From the NCBI GenBank assembly GCA_035455185.1, contig DATIFQ010000370.1:1-23676 (forward strand): 23,676 bases of DNA, read 5' to 3'. Source of the stretch: JAEHDI01 sp035455185. Its GTDB lineage: Bacteria; Acidobacteriota; Terriglobia; Bryobacterales; Bryobacteraceae. Within the stretch, counting starts at the first letter, position 1; every line of letters begins with the position of its first letter. The notes beneath the pieces are model-generated. The model was given only the letters and a program-made list of their open reading frames with translations, searched no databases and was not told the DNA's origin. This document shows positions 7,821-15,796 of the stretch, in pieces. The position numbers and the translations under genes were made by a program.

Positions 7821-10550
7821 TCACCTCCGCTGGGTCTCTGCCTCCAGCGCTTCGAGCTCCTTACCGGCTTCAGACCACCGACCCTGACCTGCGAGTTCGC
7901 GGTAGCGGCGCAGGTGCTGCCTGACGAGACCCAGGCGGCGGTCAAGCTCGGAGGCGACAGGCGCGGGAGTCGCCGGAGTCCCGGCCGTCGCCGACGGTTG
8001 AGCGGGAGCGGCAGGCAACTGATAGCCTCCGAGTTTCGCCAGCGCCTGCTCGTACGTATCCTCGTAGATCAGCAGGTTACCCATGGCGAGCACCACCTTC
8101 TTAAGCTGAGGCATGCGCGCCTCGGACGCCTGGATGTAGATCGGCTCGACATAGAGAATCGTGTCTTCCACAGGCAGGGTCAGGATCTGGCCGCGCAAGA
8201 CCTGGGACCCTTGCTGGTTCCACAGGCTCAGGTCCTTCGAGATGTTCTGATCCTGGTTGATGCGGGCCTCAATCTGCATCGGTCCGAACATAAGCTCCTG
8301 CTTGGAGAGCTGGAGAAAGACGAGTTCGCCGAGGTGCGGACCGTCGCAACGCGCCACCATCAGCCCGATCATGTTGTCTTTGTTGCGCGGGGTGAACGGA
8401 ACGATCAGCAGAAACTCGGGTTTCGTTTCGCCCGGCAGCGTCGCGACCACATAGGTCGGAGCCAACGCTTTGGGACGGGCGTCCTGCCCCTGAATGTTGC
8501 GCGCGATGTCCCAGAGGTCCTCCTTGTTGTAGAACGCCTGCGGGTCCAGCATATGGAACGTCCGGTAGATCTCCGCTTGCGCGTTGAAGTAAGTCTCCGG
8601 GTAGCGCGCGTGGGCGCGGAGGTCGGCGGGCATCTTGGATGCCGGCAGGAACAGTCCCGGGAAGATCCGCTGGTACGCCTGGATAATCGGGTCGGCCGGG
8701 TCGAAGATGTACAGCCGGGTAGTACCGTCGTAGGCGTCCACGGTCGCTTTCACCGAGTTGCGGATGTAGTTCGCCTCAACTCCGTCCGGCAGCCGGGTGC
8801 CCGCCGAATACGGATGGGCGGCCGAGGTGGTGTAGCCGTCCACGGTCCAGACCAGCCGGCCCGAATCGGAGAGGACGAGGTACGGGTCCGTATCCCAGTT
8901 GATGAAATTAGCCACCGTCGCCAGCCGGTGCCGCACGTTCCGGCGGATCATCATCCGGCTTTCGGGCGTCAGGTACGACGTCAGCAGGATGTTGAAATCA
9001 CCCTCGCGCAAGGCTGCCGCGACCCGCGTGATCATCGAGGAGACCGGGAATCCGCCGAGTCCGTCGTATCTCGTGAACACGTTGTCGGCGCCCGAGGGAT
9101 AGCTGAACTCCTTCTGTGCCGTACGGACGAACACCGGCTCGTGAACCACCTCGCCGTAGTAGATTTCCGGGCGGGTGAGTTTCAGGCTGGCTGTCTTGAC
9201 CTCGGGCGGGGCGTCCTGAACGAACAGGAGGGGTAGGCCGTCAGTGGTGATCCGGTTTGCCTCCGCCATCACCATCCCGTAGCCGTGCGTATAGATGAAG
9301 TGGGGATTGATCCATCGCGCCTCGGCATCACGAAGCTGCCGGATGTCGAGTTCGCGGGGCGTCAGCAGCATCTGCCGCAGGTTGCCGTCGATGATGTACC
9401 GGTCCACATCGCTGTCGGCGAAGACGTAGTAGGGCCGCAGGGCCTGGATCTGCGTGACTGTGTCGTGGAAGGCCCGCCAATCCCAGAGCCGCACGTTATC
9501 CAGCAGCGGCTTGTGCTTGGCCGGGTCGATCCGCGTTTCCAGTTTCGCTTTGAACTCGATCTCCCTTGTGTGCTCTTCGAGCCCGAAAGCGCTGCGGGTG
9601 GCATGAATATGGGTCCGGATATACGGCTGCTGGATCGAGATTTCATTGGGCCGTACGTAGAGAGCGTAAACGGCCGGCGGCACTACTCCACGGGCGACGA
9701 ACGCCAGCGCCATCAGCGCGGCGATCTTCCATTTCCCGGCCGAGACGAGGACCGCCGCAGCCAGACAGGCGGCGATTACCAGCCACTGGAGAGGCAGGCC
9801 GATTTTTTCGTCCACATAGTCGATGCCGACCATGAAGCCGTGATCGTTCAGCAGCATCTCGTAGCGGCCAAGATAGAACTGGAACGCCAGCGCGAGCAGG
9901 AACACCACCGCAAGCCCGCGCAGAAAGCGAGATTCCAGCGCGCCCTCCAGCCGCAGCATACGCGGGTCGAACTCTTGCGTCTCCCGCAGCTCAGGCAGGC
10001 GCTGAAATAGCTGCCATCCACGGGCGGCCACCCAGTAGATGATCGCTCCGAACACCGACAGAAAAAGCACGTAGCGCCGCAGAATGGAGTAGAACGGCAG
10101 GTCAAACAGATAGAACCGAAGCGGCAGTCCAAAGACCGAATCGCGCCACTGAGTCGCCTCGGGTGGCAGATTTCGTCCGCCGAAATAGCGTACGACCGCC
10201 CACGTATCAATCGTTGACGACGCAACGAAGATGGCGAGGAAGAGCAACGCGATGCTGGAAACTACGGCGTAGCCAGGGTGCGACCGCAGGCTTGTCCCAG
10301 CGAACTTTAACGCTCGCGCGTGAATCAGCCACAGCGCCACGAACGACAGAAGACTCGCCGCTACTACGGGTGCGAGCCCGTACAGCAGCATGTCGATCCA
10401 TGTGGGCACCTGGCCCAACTCCTTCCACCATTGGTACTCAATGAAATAGTTGGCGAGGAATCGTCCGCCGAATAGCAGAACGAAGAGAACGATGAGGAGA
10501 ATGACCTTCCAGTTCAAGCGGCGACGTCTGCCGGGGATCGTGTAAGCCAT
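7821..10550 (-). CDS. UPF0182 family large membrane protein
   Basis: This 909-residue protein belongs to the UPF0182/COG1615 family of uncharacterised bacterial membrane proteins. The N-terminal third holds about seven hydrophobic segments, the first (WKVILLIVLFVLLFGG) right after a basic start. A long soluble region of about 550 residues follows, with the family's features such as RHRLATVANFINWDTDPYLV and YNKEDLWDIARN. The C-terminus has an Ala/Pro/Thr-rich linker and a charged helical end (about 845-909). The family is known from sequence only; a role in the envelope is inference. It lies 66 bp after pyrC in the same direction and its stop falls in the ribosome-binding region of the sialidase gene, so the two are probably translationally coupled. 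Confidence 0.92.
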   Translation of the reverse strand: MAYTIPGRRRRLNWKVILLIVLFVLLFGGRFLANYFIEYQWWKELGQVPTWIDMLLYGLAPVVAASLLSFVALWLIHARALKFAGTSLRSHPGYAVVSSIALLFLAIFVASSTIDTWAVVRYFGGRNLPPEATQWRDSVFGLPLRFYLFDLPFYSILRRYVLFLSVFGAIIYWVAARGWQLFQRLPELRETQEFDPRMLRLEGALESRFLRGLAVVFLLALAFQFYLGRYEMLLNDHGFMVGIDYVDEKIGLPLQWLVIAACLAAAVLVSAGKWKIAALMALAFVARGVVPPAVYALYVRPNEISIQQPYIRTHIHATRSAFGLEEHTREIEFKAKLETRIDPAKHKPLLDNVRLWDWRAFHDTVTQIQALRPYYVFADSDVDRYIIDGNLRQMLLTPRELDIRQLRDAEARWINPHFIYTHGYGMVMAEANRITTDGLPLLFVQDAPPEVKTASLKLTRPEIYYGEVVHEPVFVRTAQKEFSYPSGADNVFTRYDGLGGFPVSSMITRVAAALREGDFNILLTSYLTPESRMMIRRNVRHRLATVANFINWDTDPYLVLSDSGRLVWTVDGYTTSAAHPYSAGTRLPDGVEANYIRNSVKATVDAYDGTTRLYIFDPADPIIQAYQRIFPGLFLPASKMPADLRAHARYPETYFNAQAEIYRTFHMLDPQAFYNKEDLWDIARNIQGQDARPKALAPTYVVATLPGETKPEFLLIVPFTPRNKDNMIGLMVARCDGPHLGELVFLQLSKQELMFGPMQIEARINQDQNISKDLSLWNQQGSQVLRGQILTLPVEDTILYVEPIYIQASEARMPQLKKVVLAMGNLLIYEDTYEQALAKLGGYQLPAAPAQPSATAGTPATPAPVASELDRRLGLVRQHLRRYRELAGQGRWSEAGKELEALEAETQRR

Positions 10551-10616
10551 GCCTACTCTTTTAGCAGAGCGGGCGAGACAGCGCGAGCGCGACGTGGGGC
10601 CGTGAGTAGAGATCGC

Positions 10617-11897
10617 CTACTCGCGCCTCCAGACAATCGCGCCGTTGACGATCGTCGCCACCGGGCCGCCACGGAAGGTGCGGCCGTGGAATGGGGTGTT
10701 CTTGCTCTTGGAGAGCGAGCGGTTCACGTCGTACGTCCAAGGCGTCTCCGTGTCGAAGATGGTGACGTCGGCCGGCGCTCCGACGCTCAGTGTGCCCCGA
10801 TTCAGCCGGAGAATGCGCGCGGGAGCGGAGGTGAGCAGCTCCACCAGGCGCGGCAGACCGATTTTTCCGCTGTGGTAGAGGACTTCCAGAGCCACGCCAA
10901 GCGCGGTTTCCAGGCCGATCACGCCGAACGGGCACTTCTCGAACTCCTGCATCTTCTCGCTGCCTGGATGGGGCGCGTGGTCCGTGGCGATGGCGTCCAC
11001 GGTTCCCGAGACCAAACCTTCCACAACCGCTGCGACGTCGCCCGCCGTCCGCAGCGGCGGCTTCATCTTGTAATCGCTGTCGTAGGAGGCCAGTTCGGCG
11101 TCCGTGAGCGAGATGTGATGCGGAGTGGCCTCGCACGTCACCGCCACACCGCGCGTCCTTGCACTGGCCACGAGAGCGACCGACCGCGCCGACGAGATGT
11201 GGGCCACATGAATACGCGCTCCGGTGGATTCGGCTAGCAGGACGTCGCGGGCCACCATCACGTCTTCCGACGACCCGGGAATTCCGCGCAGGCCGAGACG
11301 CGTCGAGTAGAGGCCTTCGTGCATGTCGCCGCCGGCGCTCAGATTGAGATCCTCGCAGTGGTCGATTACCGGAAGGTCGAAGGAGCGAGCCGTTTCCATC
11401 GCGCGCCGCATTACGCGTGCGTTCATCACCGGTCGCCCGTCGTCGGAAATGGCTACGATGCCAGCGTTTTTCATCGAGCCGATGGCGGCGAGTTCCTCGC
11501 CGGCGCTGTTCTTTGTGATTGCTCCAATCGGGAACACGTTGACGGCAGCGAAGCGGCGCGCCCTCTCGACAACGTAGTTTGTGACCGTGGGGTTATCGTT
11601 GACCGGGGCCGTGTTCGGCATGGGGCAGATCGACGTAAACCCGCCGGCCGCCGCCGCGCGGGATCCCGTTTCGATCGTCTCCGCGTGCTCGAAACCCGGC
11701 TCGCGCAGGTGCACGTGAATATCGACGAAGCCGGGAGCGACTACCATGCCGGTGGCGTCGATGATTTCGGCTCCCGTGGCGTCCAGATTCGGACCGGCTG
11801 CGGCGATCGCGCCGTTTTCAATCAGTACGTCGCCGGTTTCGTCCCGCCGCGCGGAGGGATCGATGACTCGCCCGTTCTTGATCAGTAGCCTGGTCAT
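10617..11897 (-). CDS. pyrC: Dihydroorotase
   Basis: The 426-residue protein catalyses reversible cyclisation of carbamoyl-aspartate to dihydroorotate, the third step of UMP synthesis. It is of the class I amidohydrolase type. Visible metal and active-site motifs are DIHVHLREPG (59-68, with His61 and His63), CPMPNTAPV, AISDDGRPV (Asp152/153), IDHCED (His180), HVAHIS (His233) and ATDHAPH with the catalytic Asp306. All expected residues are present, so it should be active and not a non-catalytic PyrC-like partner of ATCase. The ATG at 11897 is preferred. A TTG at 11903 overlaps the pyrB stop and adds only two residues. It is third in the pyrR-pyrB-pyrC operon. Confidence 0.96.
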   Translation of the reverse strand: MTRLLIKNGRVIDPSARRDETGDVLIENGAIAAAGPNLDATGAEIIDATGMVVAPGFVDIHVHLREPGFEHAETIETGSRAAAAGGFTSICPMPNTAPVNDNPTVTNYVVERARRFAAVNVFPIGAITKNSAGEELAAIGSMKNAGIVAISDDGRPVMNARVMRRAMETARSFDLPVIDHCEDLNLSAGGDMHEGLYSTRLGLRGIPGSSEDVMVARDVLLAESTGARIHVAHISSARSVALVASARTRGVAVTCEATPHHISLTDAELASYDSDYKMKPPLRTAGDVAAVVEGLVSGTVDAIATDHAPHPGSEKMQEFEKCPFGVIGLETALGVALEVLYHSGKIGLPRLVELLTSAPARILRLNRGTLSVGAPADVTIFDTETPWTYDVNRSLSKSKNTPFHGRTFRGGPVATIVNGAIVWRRE

Positions 11898-11899
11898 GG

Positions 11900-12808
11900 T
11901 CAACCCAAAATCCGTTCCAGCACCGCCATTCTCACGGCGACGCCGTTTTCCACCTGGTTGAGAATCACCGACCGCTGTGAGTCGGCTACTTCGGAAGCGA
12001 TCTCCCGGCCGCGGTTGATCGGACCGGGGTGCATCACCAGGACGTTGGGCTTCGCTAGTTGCAGGTGCTCCAGACGAAGCCCGTAGAACTGGAAGTACTC
12101 GCCGGCCGGGAACGCCGTCTCATGCTGCCTCTCGAGTTGCACGCGCAGCATCATGATCACATCCGCGTCGCGGATGGCCTCGCACATGTCGTAACTGATC
12201 CGCACCCCTGGGGCGATCTGCGCCAATTCGGCGGGTACGAGCGACGCTGGACCGCACAGCACAATATCGACGCCGAACTTCGCGAGGAGATGGATGTTGG
12301 AGCGGGCGACCCGGCTGTGGGCGATGTCGCCGATAATGGCCACCCGAAGCCCTTCGAGTGAAGGCAGATTGTCGAGGATTGTGCGGGCGTCGAGCAGCGC
12401 CTGCGTCGGGTGCTCGTGCGTGCCGTCACCGGCGTTGATGATCGGAATCGGCAGATGACGTGCCAGAAAGAGCGGCGCGCCGGAAGCCGCGTGCCGCATG
12501 ACGATGGCGTTAGGCCGCATCGCCGCCAGCGTGTTCAGAGTGTCCACGAGCGACTCGCCCTTAGAAACGCTTGAACCCGCGGCAGTGATCGAGATGGCGT
12601 CGGCACCAAGCCGTTTCGCGGCGATCTCGAAACTCGTTCGCGTCCGCGTCGAGGCTTCGAAGAATAAGTTGACGATCATCCGGCCCCGCAGGACGTCCAG
12701 CCGCTTGAAGGCATGGTCCTGCATGGGCTGGAAATCCTTGGCCCGGGTCAGGATCGCTTCGATCTCGTCCCGTCCGAGTCCCTCGATTCCCAATAGCCCG
12801 GCTGCCAT
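11900..12808 (-). CDS. pyrB: Aspartate carbamoyltransferase catalytic chain
   Basis: This 302-residue enzyme condenses carbamoyl phosphate with aspartate, the committed step of pyrimidine synthesis. The carbamoyl-phosphate loop STRTRTSFE (53-61), the SSVSKGES loop with Lys83 borrowed by the neighbouring subunit, and GDGTHEHPTQALLD (127-140) are all intact. So are the aspartate-domain blocks GDIAHSRVARSN and VMHPGPINRG. No pyrI regulatory chain is seen, so control probably comes from PyrR and not from an allosteric subunit. It starts 3 bp after pyrR stops, with GGGTGA at the end of pyrR as a possible ribosome site, and it ends just before the pyrC start. Confidence 0.97.
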   Translation of the reverse strand: MAAGLLGIEGLGRDEIEAILTRAKDFQPMQDHAFKRLDVLRGRMIVNLFFEASTRTRTSFEIAAKRLGADAISITAAGSSVSKGESLVDTLNTLAAMRPNAIVMRHAASGAPLFLARHLPIPIINAGDGTHEHPTQALLDARTILDNLPSLEGLRVAIIGDIAHSRVARSNIHLLAKFGVDIVLCGPASLVPAELAQIAPGVRISYDMCEAIRDADVIMMLRVQLERQHETAFPAGEYFQFYGLRLEHLQLAKPNVLVMHPGPINRGREIASEVADSQRSVILNQVENGVAVRMAVLERILG

Positions 12809-12811
12809 AGT

Positions 12812-13366
12812 TCACCCGTCCGTCCGTTCCACCAGAAGAACCTTCTCCAGTTCGTCGATTTCCCGGAACTTCACTTCGATGATCTCTCTATCCGTGGTCT
12901 GCACCATGCGGCCGACGTAGCGCGCCTCGATCGGAAGCTCGCGGTGACCGCGGTCGATAAGCACAAGCAATTGCACACGGGCCGGCCGTCCGTGCCGGAA
13001 CAATGCGTCGAGCGCCGCACGAATGGTCCGGCCGGTGTAGAGAACGTCGTCCATCAGGATGATGTCCTTGCCCGTTACGTCGAACGGGATATCGGTGTTG
13101 TTCACAACCGGCTTGTCTGCGATCGTCGAAAGATCGTCGCGGTAGAGACTGATGTCGAGGATGCCGACCGGAACCTCCCGCTTCTCGAGGTCGCGAATCT
13201 TTGTCGCCAGCCGCATCGCCAGCGGCACGCCCCGCCGCCGGATGCCGACAAAAGCCAATCTGTCCAGATCGCGTGATTTTTCAAGTACTTCGTGCGCCAG
13301 CCGGACTAGCGTCCGATCGATCTCGGACGCCGTCATCAACTGGGTCTTCTCGCGCGTGAGAGCCAT
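12812..13366 (-). CDS. pyrR: PyrR, pyrimidine operon regulator / uracil phosphoribosyltransferase
   Basis: This 184-residue protein has the phosphoribosyltransferase fold. The PRPP-binding loop is ILMDDVLYTGRTIRAA (103-118), and RRRGVPLA (43-50) and ISLYRDDL (72-79) match the PyrR subgroup. In firmicutes PyrR binds pyr mRNA in the presence of UMP and causes attenuation; many homologues also make UMP from uracil. It is the first gene of the pyr operon, with AAGGGG ahead of the ATG. Only about 70 bp separate it from the divergent gene, so the leader must be short. This leaves little room for a full antiterminator/terminator leader before pyrR, and control may act at translation or by another mechanism. 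Confidence 0.96.
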   Translation of the reverse strand: MALTREKTQLMTASEIDRTLVRLAHEVLEKSRDLDRLAFVGIRRRGVPLAMRLATKIRDLEKREVPVGILDISLYRDDLSTIADKPVVNNTDIPFDVTGKDIILMDDVLYTGRTIRAALDALFRHGRPARVQLLVLIDRGHRELPIEARYVGRMVQTTDREIIEVKFREIDELEKVLLVERTDG

Positions 13367-13437
13367 GCCGCCCCTTTTTCCAAACGCTACAGGGTATCAC
13401 AACGGTCACAGGCTGTCTGTGGAAGAATGTGAATGCC
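13367..13437. promoter_or_regulatory. Short divergent promoter region, pyrR / secreted paralog 1
   Basis: About 70 bp drive pyrR on one strand and the tandem hydrolase pair on the other. The AT-richer patch around 13390-13400 (GGGTATCAC and its reverse GTGATACCC) is the most likely -10 area for either direction. A small inverted repeat CACAG-GCTGT-CTGTG lies at 13407-13421 and could be an operator, but with 5-bp arms it may be chance. No T-tailed hairpin is seen ahead of pyrR. Confidence 0.35.
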
Positions 13438-15780
13438 ATGAAATACGCCGCATCCGTCCGGACCGTCCTGCTGTTCTGTTTCTATCTTCTCTTCGCCGGT
13501 GCCGCCACGGGAGTGGTCGAGCCTAAACGGCCGATGTCGCCGGAGCAGGAACTCAGGGTCCGTGAGGAAGCTCGCTCCATTGTTGTGTCGGGCGAGACGT
13601 TTGCTTACACCTTCAGCAAGGAGAGCGGCCTTATCAGCTCGGTACAGATCCTCGGTAACGTGATCACCGATGGCACCCCGATCCCGGATCTGATTCTCGC
13701 CGAGCACCTTGACCGCTCGTTTTCGCAATACACCGCCCGCCGGGAGACACAGGCCCGCTTGTCGGTTGCTTCTGCCGGCCCTGCCCACGTGGTTGTCGCC
13801 GCCGAGGGCGCTTATACAGCACAGGACGGCAGGCGCTTCCCCTTGCGCTACTCGATCACGTACGACATCTCGATTGACGGTGTGATCCTGGTGGCCGTCC
13901 GTAATTCTGCCGTCGAAGACTGCACGTTCCGCTGGCTCACCCTCTCTGGCGGAGCCGTAAAGTCGGAACTGGCAAAATTCATCAACTGGATGCCGGACCA
14001 GGCGGGTTCCCAATCCACGGGGTACCTTTTCCGGCCCCTCTCGGAAATCAAGGAGGCCAAGATCCTCGGAGGCGTGTGGTTGCCTTGGATCTGGCTCGGG
14101 GATCAGAACCTCGGCCTCGAGGTCACCACGTGGGACGTCGGCTCGCAGACCTACAACAACGTCGACGGCACTTCGCGCAGCGATCAGCATGAGATGTTCA
14201 ACGTGCGCCGGGAGGGCGCCGGCGTCCGCTGGGAAAACTGGATGATCGGCGGGTCGACGATTTACGCGAAGAAGGGCTGGCAGCGCGGCGGAGAGTTCGC
14301 TCTTGCGGTGACACCGTCGAAGAAGTTCGACCCGTACTATGCCATGATCAAGGGCGCGCATCTGGGTCCGCACCAGCACCGCCTCAGCGTGAACCTGCCA
14401 GATGAAAACCAGCTTCGAATCCTGGCGCAGAACGGCTACAACCTCGTCGTCGGTATGGCAAACTGGCGGTCCGGGGAATACGTACCGCTCAACGATGCGG
14501 ATCTCCGGCGCACTATCAGCCTCTGCCACAAGTTCGGAATGAAGGTGATCCCATACATCACTCTGGTCGACCTCTCGCATGCGACCGCGGCGTTTCGCGA
14601 CCACGGCGAGGAGTGGGCTATCGAGCCGACCACCGAGAACTACCGCCTCACCCCGCGCTTCCGCGACCTGAAGGTCGAAATGGCCTACCGCAACGACCCG
14701 GAGCAGGAGACGACGCTGATGTGTCCCGCTTCGGAGGGCTGGCGCGGCTTCTGGAAGAAACAAATCGATCGGATCATCAGCGATTACGACTTCGACGGCC
14801 TCTACGTGGACTTTTGGTTCGGACGGATGGCCTGCGAGAACACGCGGCACGGGTGCGGCGGCCATTTCCGAAAAGCCACGGTGCTCGGGTCGCGTGAGAT
14901 GCTGGCGTACGCCTACAACCGCATCAAGGCGAAGAACCCGCGCGCGATCCTCAAAGCCAACACGAACACCCTTGCCACCTCGCTGATCACCAGCGTGATC
15001 GACTTGCGGCTGGTCGGCGAGGGAACGGACGTCACGCGCATGGACCCGAACAGTAGGCAGTGGCTGTACACTTCCCACCGGCTCGGTGAGCCAACAGAGT
15101 TCCTGTGGGCATCGACGCGGTGGAATCCGGCGCAAAAGGCGGGTTTCGCCGCGCTGATCAACTTCCTGCCCCAGTACTATGAGCGGCCGCCGTTTGAGCC
15201 AAGGAACAGCTTCGACGACTTCGACGTCTTCCGCTTCCTCGAGGCCGAGAAAGGTGACTGGTACCTCGGAATCAGCGGCCACCAGCGCCTGCCGGTCACA
15301 CCCGCTCAGGTGAAAGCGAACGTCGTGGAGCGGGGTGGTACGACATTGGTCACACTCGTCAACACCGAAGAGTCGCCGGTAGCGGCCGTCGTTCCGGCGA
15401 AGCAAAACGTCTTGGTATACGATCCGCTTGGCGAGCGTCTACTCGAAGCGGCCAGCGGAGCGCTGAAAGTCGACCTCACGTCCGGAGGCTATCGCCACAT
15501 CGTGATGACTGGCCGCCCGTCACAGCCGAAGCTGTTATTCGCACTCGGCGTCCGGCGTCCTGCCTCGGAGGAATGGGACGCCGGGGCTCGACGGCTGCGG
15601 TTTTCGGTGGAAGGCGTCGACGGCGCCCGCATTCGCTTCGCGGTCTTCAGCCCCGAGCGTCCCACTGCCGTCCTCAACGGACGAGGCGACAAGGCGCCGT
15701 TCGAATGGACAGCCGAGAGCCGTCTCGTCCGTTTCGAGGCGCCCCATGCTTCGGGCGAGAGGTTCGAGATTTACTACTGA
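13438..15780 (+). CDS. Secreted DUF6067/GH123-like protein, paralog 1
   Basis: This 780-residue protein has a signal peptide (KYAASVRTVLLFCFYLLFAG). An N-terminal beta-sandwich ends near GVWLPWIWLGDQNLGLEV, a phrase I associate with DUF6067 and GH123-like proteins. A TIM-barrel-like region follows (GMKVIPYITLVDLSHA, MCPASEGWRGFWKKQID, then YDFDGLYVDFWFGRM with Asp453 and Asp458). A Cys/His segment CENTRHGCGG comes next and a C-terminal beta domain ends the protein. The Asp pair is the best candidate for catalysis. Known GH123 enzymes are beta-N-acetylgalactosaminidases, but the substrate here is unknown. The ATG at 13438 is chosen over a GTG at 13429. It lies 16 bp before a close paralog in the same direction. 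Confidence 0.75.
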   Translation: MKYAASVRTVLLFCFYLLFAGAATGVVEPKRPMSPEQELRVREEARSIVVSGETFAYTFSKESGLISSVQILGNVITDGTPIPDLILAEHLDRSFSQYTARRETQARLSVASAGPAHVVVAAEGAYTAQDGRRFPLRYSITYDISIDGVILVAVRNSAVEDCTFRWLTLSGGAVKSELAKFINWMPDQAGSQSTGYLFRPLSEIKEAKILGGVWLPWIWLGDQNLGLEVTTWDVGSQTYNNVDGTSRSDQHEMFNVRREGAGVRWENWMIGGSTIYAKKGWQRGGEFALAVTPSKKFDPYYAMIKGAHLGPHQHRLSVNLPDENQLRILAQNGYNLVVGMANWRSGEYVPLNDADLRRTISLCHKFGMKVIPYITLVDLSHATAAFRDHGEEWAIEPTTENYRLTPRFRDLKVEMAYRNDPEQETTLMCPASEGWRGFWKKQIDRIISDYDFDGLYVDFWFGRMACENTRHGCGGHFRKATVLGSREMLAYAYNRIKAKNPRAILKANTNTLATSLITSVIDLRLVGEGTDVTRMDPNSRQWLYTSHRLGEPTEFLWASTRWNPAQKAGFAALINFLPQYYERPPFEPRNSFDDFDVFRFLEAEKGDWYLGISGHQRLPVTPAQVKANVVERGGTTLVTLVNTEESPVAAVVPAKQNVLVYDPLGERLLEAASGALKVDLTSGGYRHIVMTGRPSQPKLLFALGVRRPASEEWDAGARRLRFSVEGVDGARIRFAVFSPERPTAVLNGRGDKAPFEWTAESRLVRFEAPHASGERFEIYY

Positions 15781-15796
15781 GGTTGGGCAAACTGTC

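Noticed and set aside
7914..9236. 440-codon plus-strand open frame opposite the UPF0182 gene
   Set aside because: The UPF0182 protein is a full-length family match. The opposite frame has shadow composition.
10551..10616. Terminator or promoter between pyrC and the UPF0182 gene
   Set aside because: The 66 bp are GC-rich with no T-tailed hairpin and no convincing -10/-35 pair.
13387..15405. 672-codon minus-strand open frame opposite secreted paralog 1
   Set aside because: The plus strand has a clear signal peptide and a full-length tandem paralog. The minus frame has no domain and no equivalent over paralog 2.
15746..15796. Upstream in-frame extension of secreted paralog 2 into paralog 1
   Set aside because: It would put 17 extra residues before an obvious signal peptide and overlap the previous gene.
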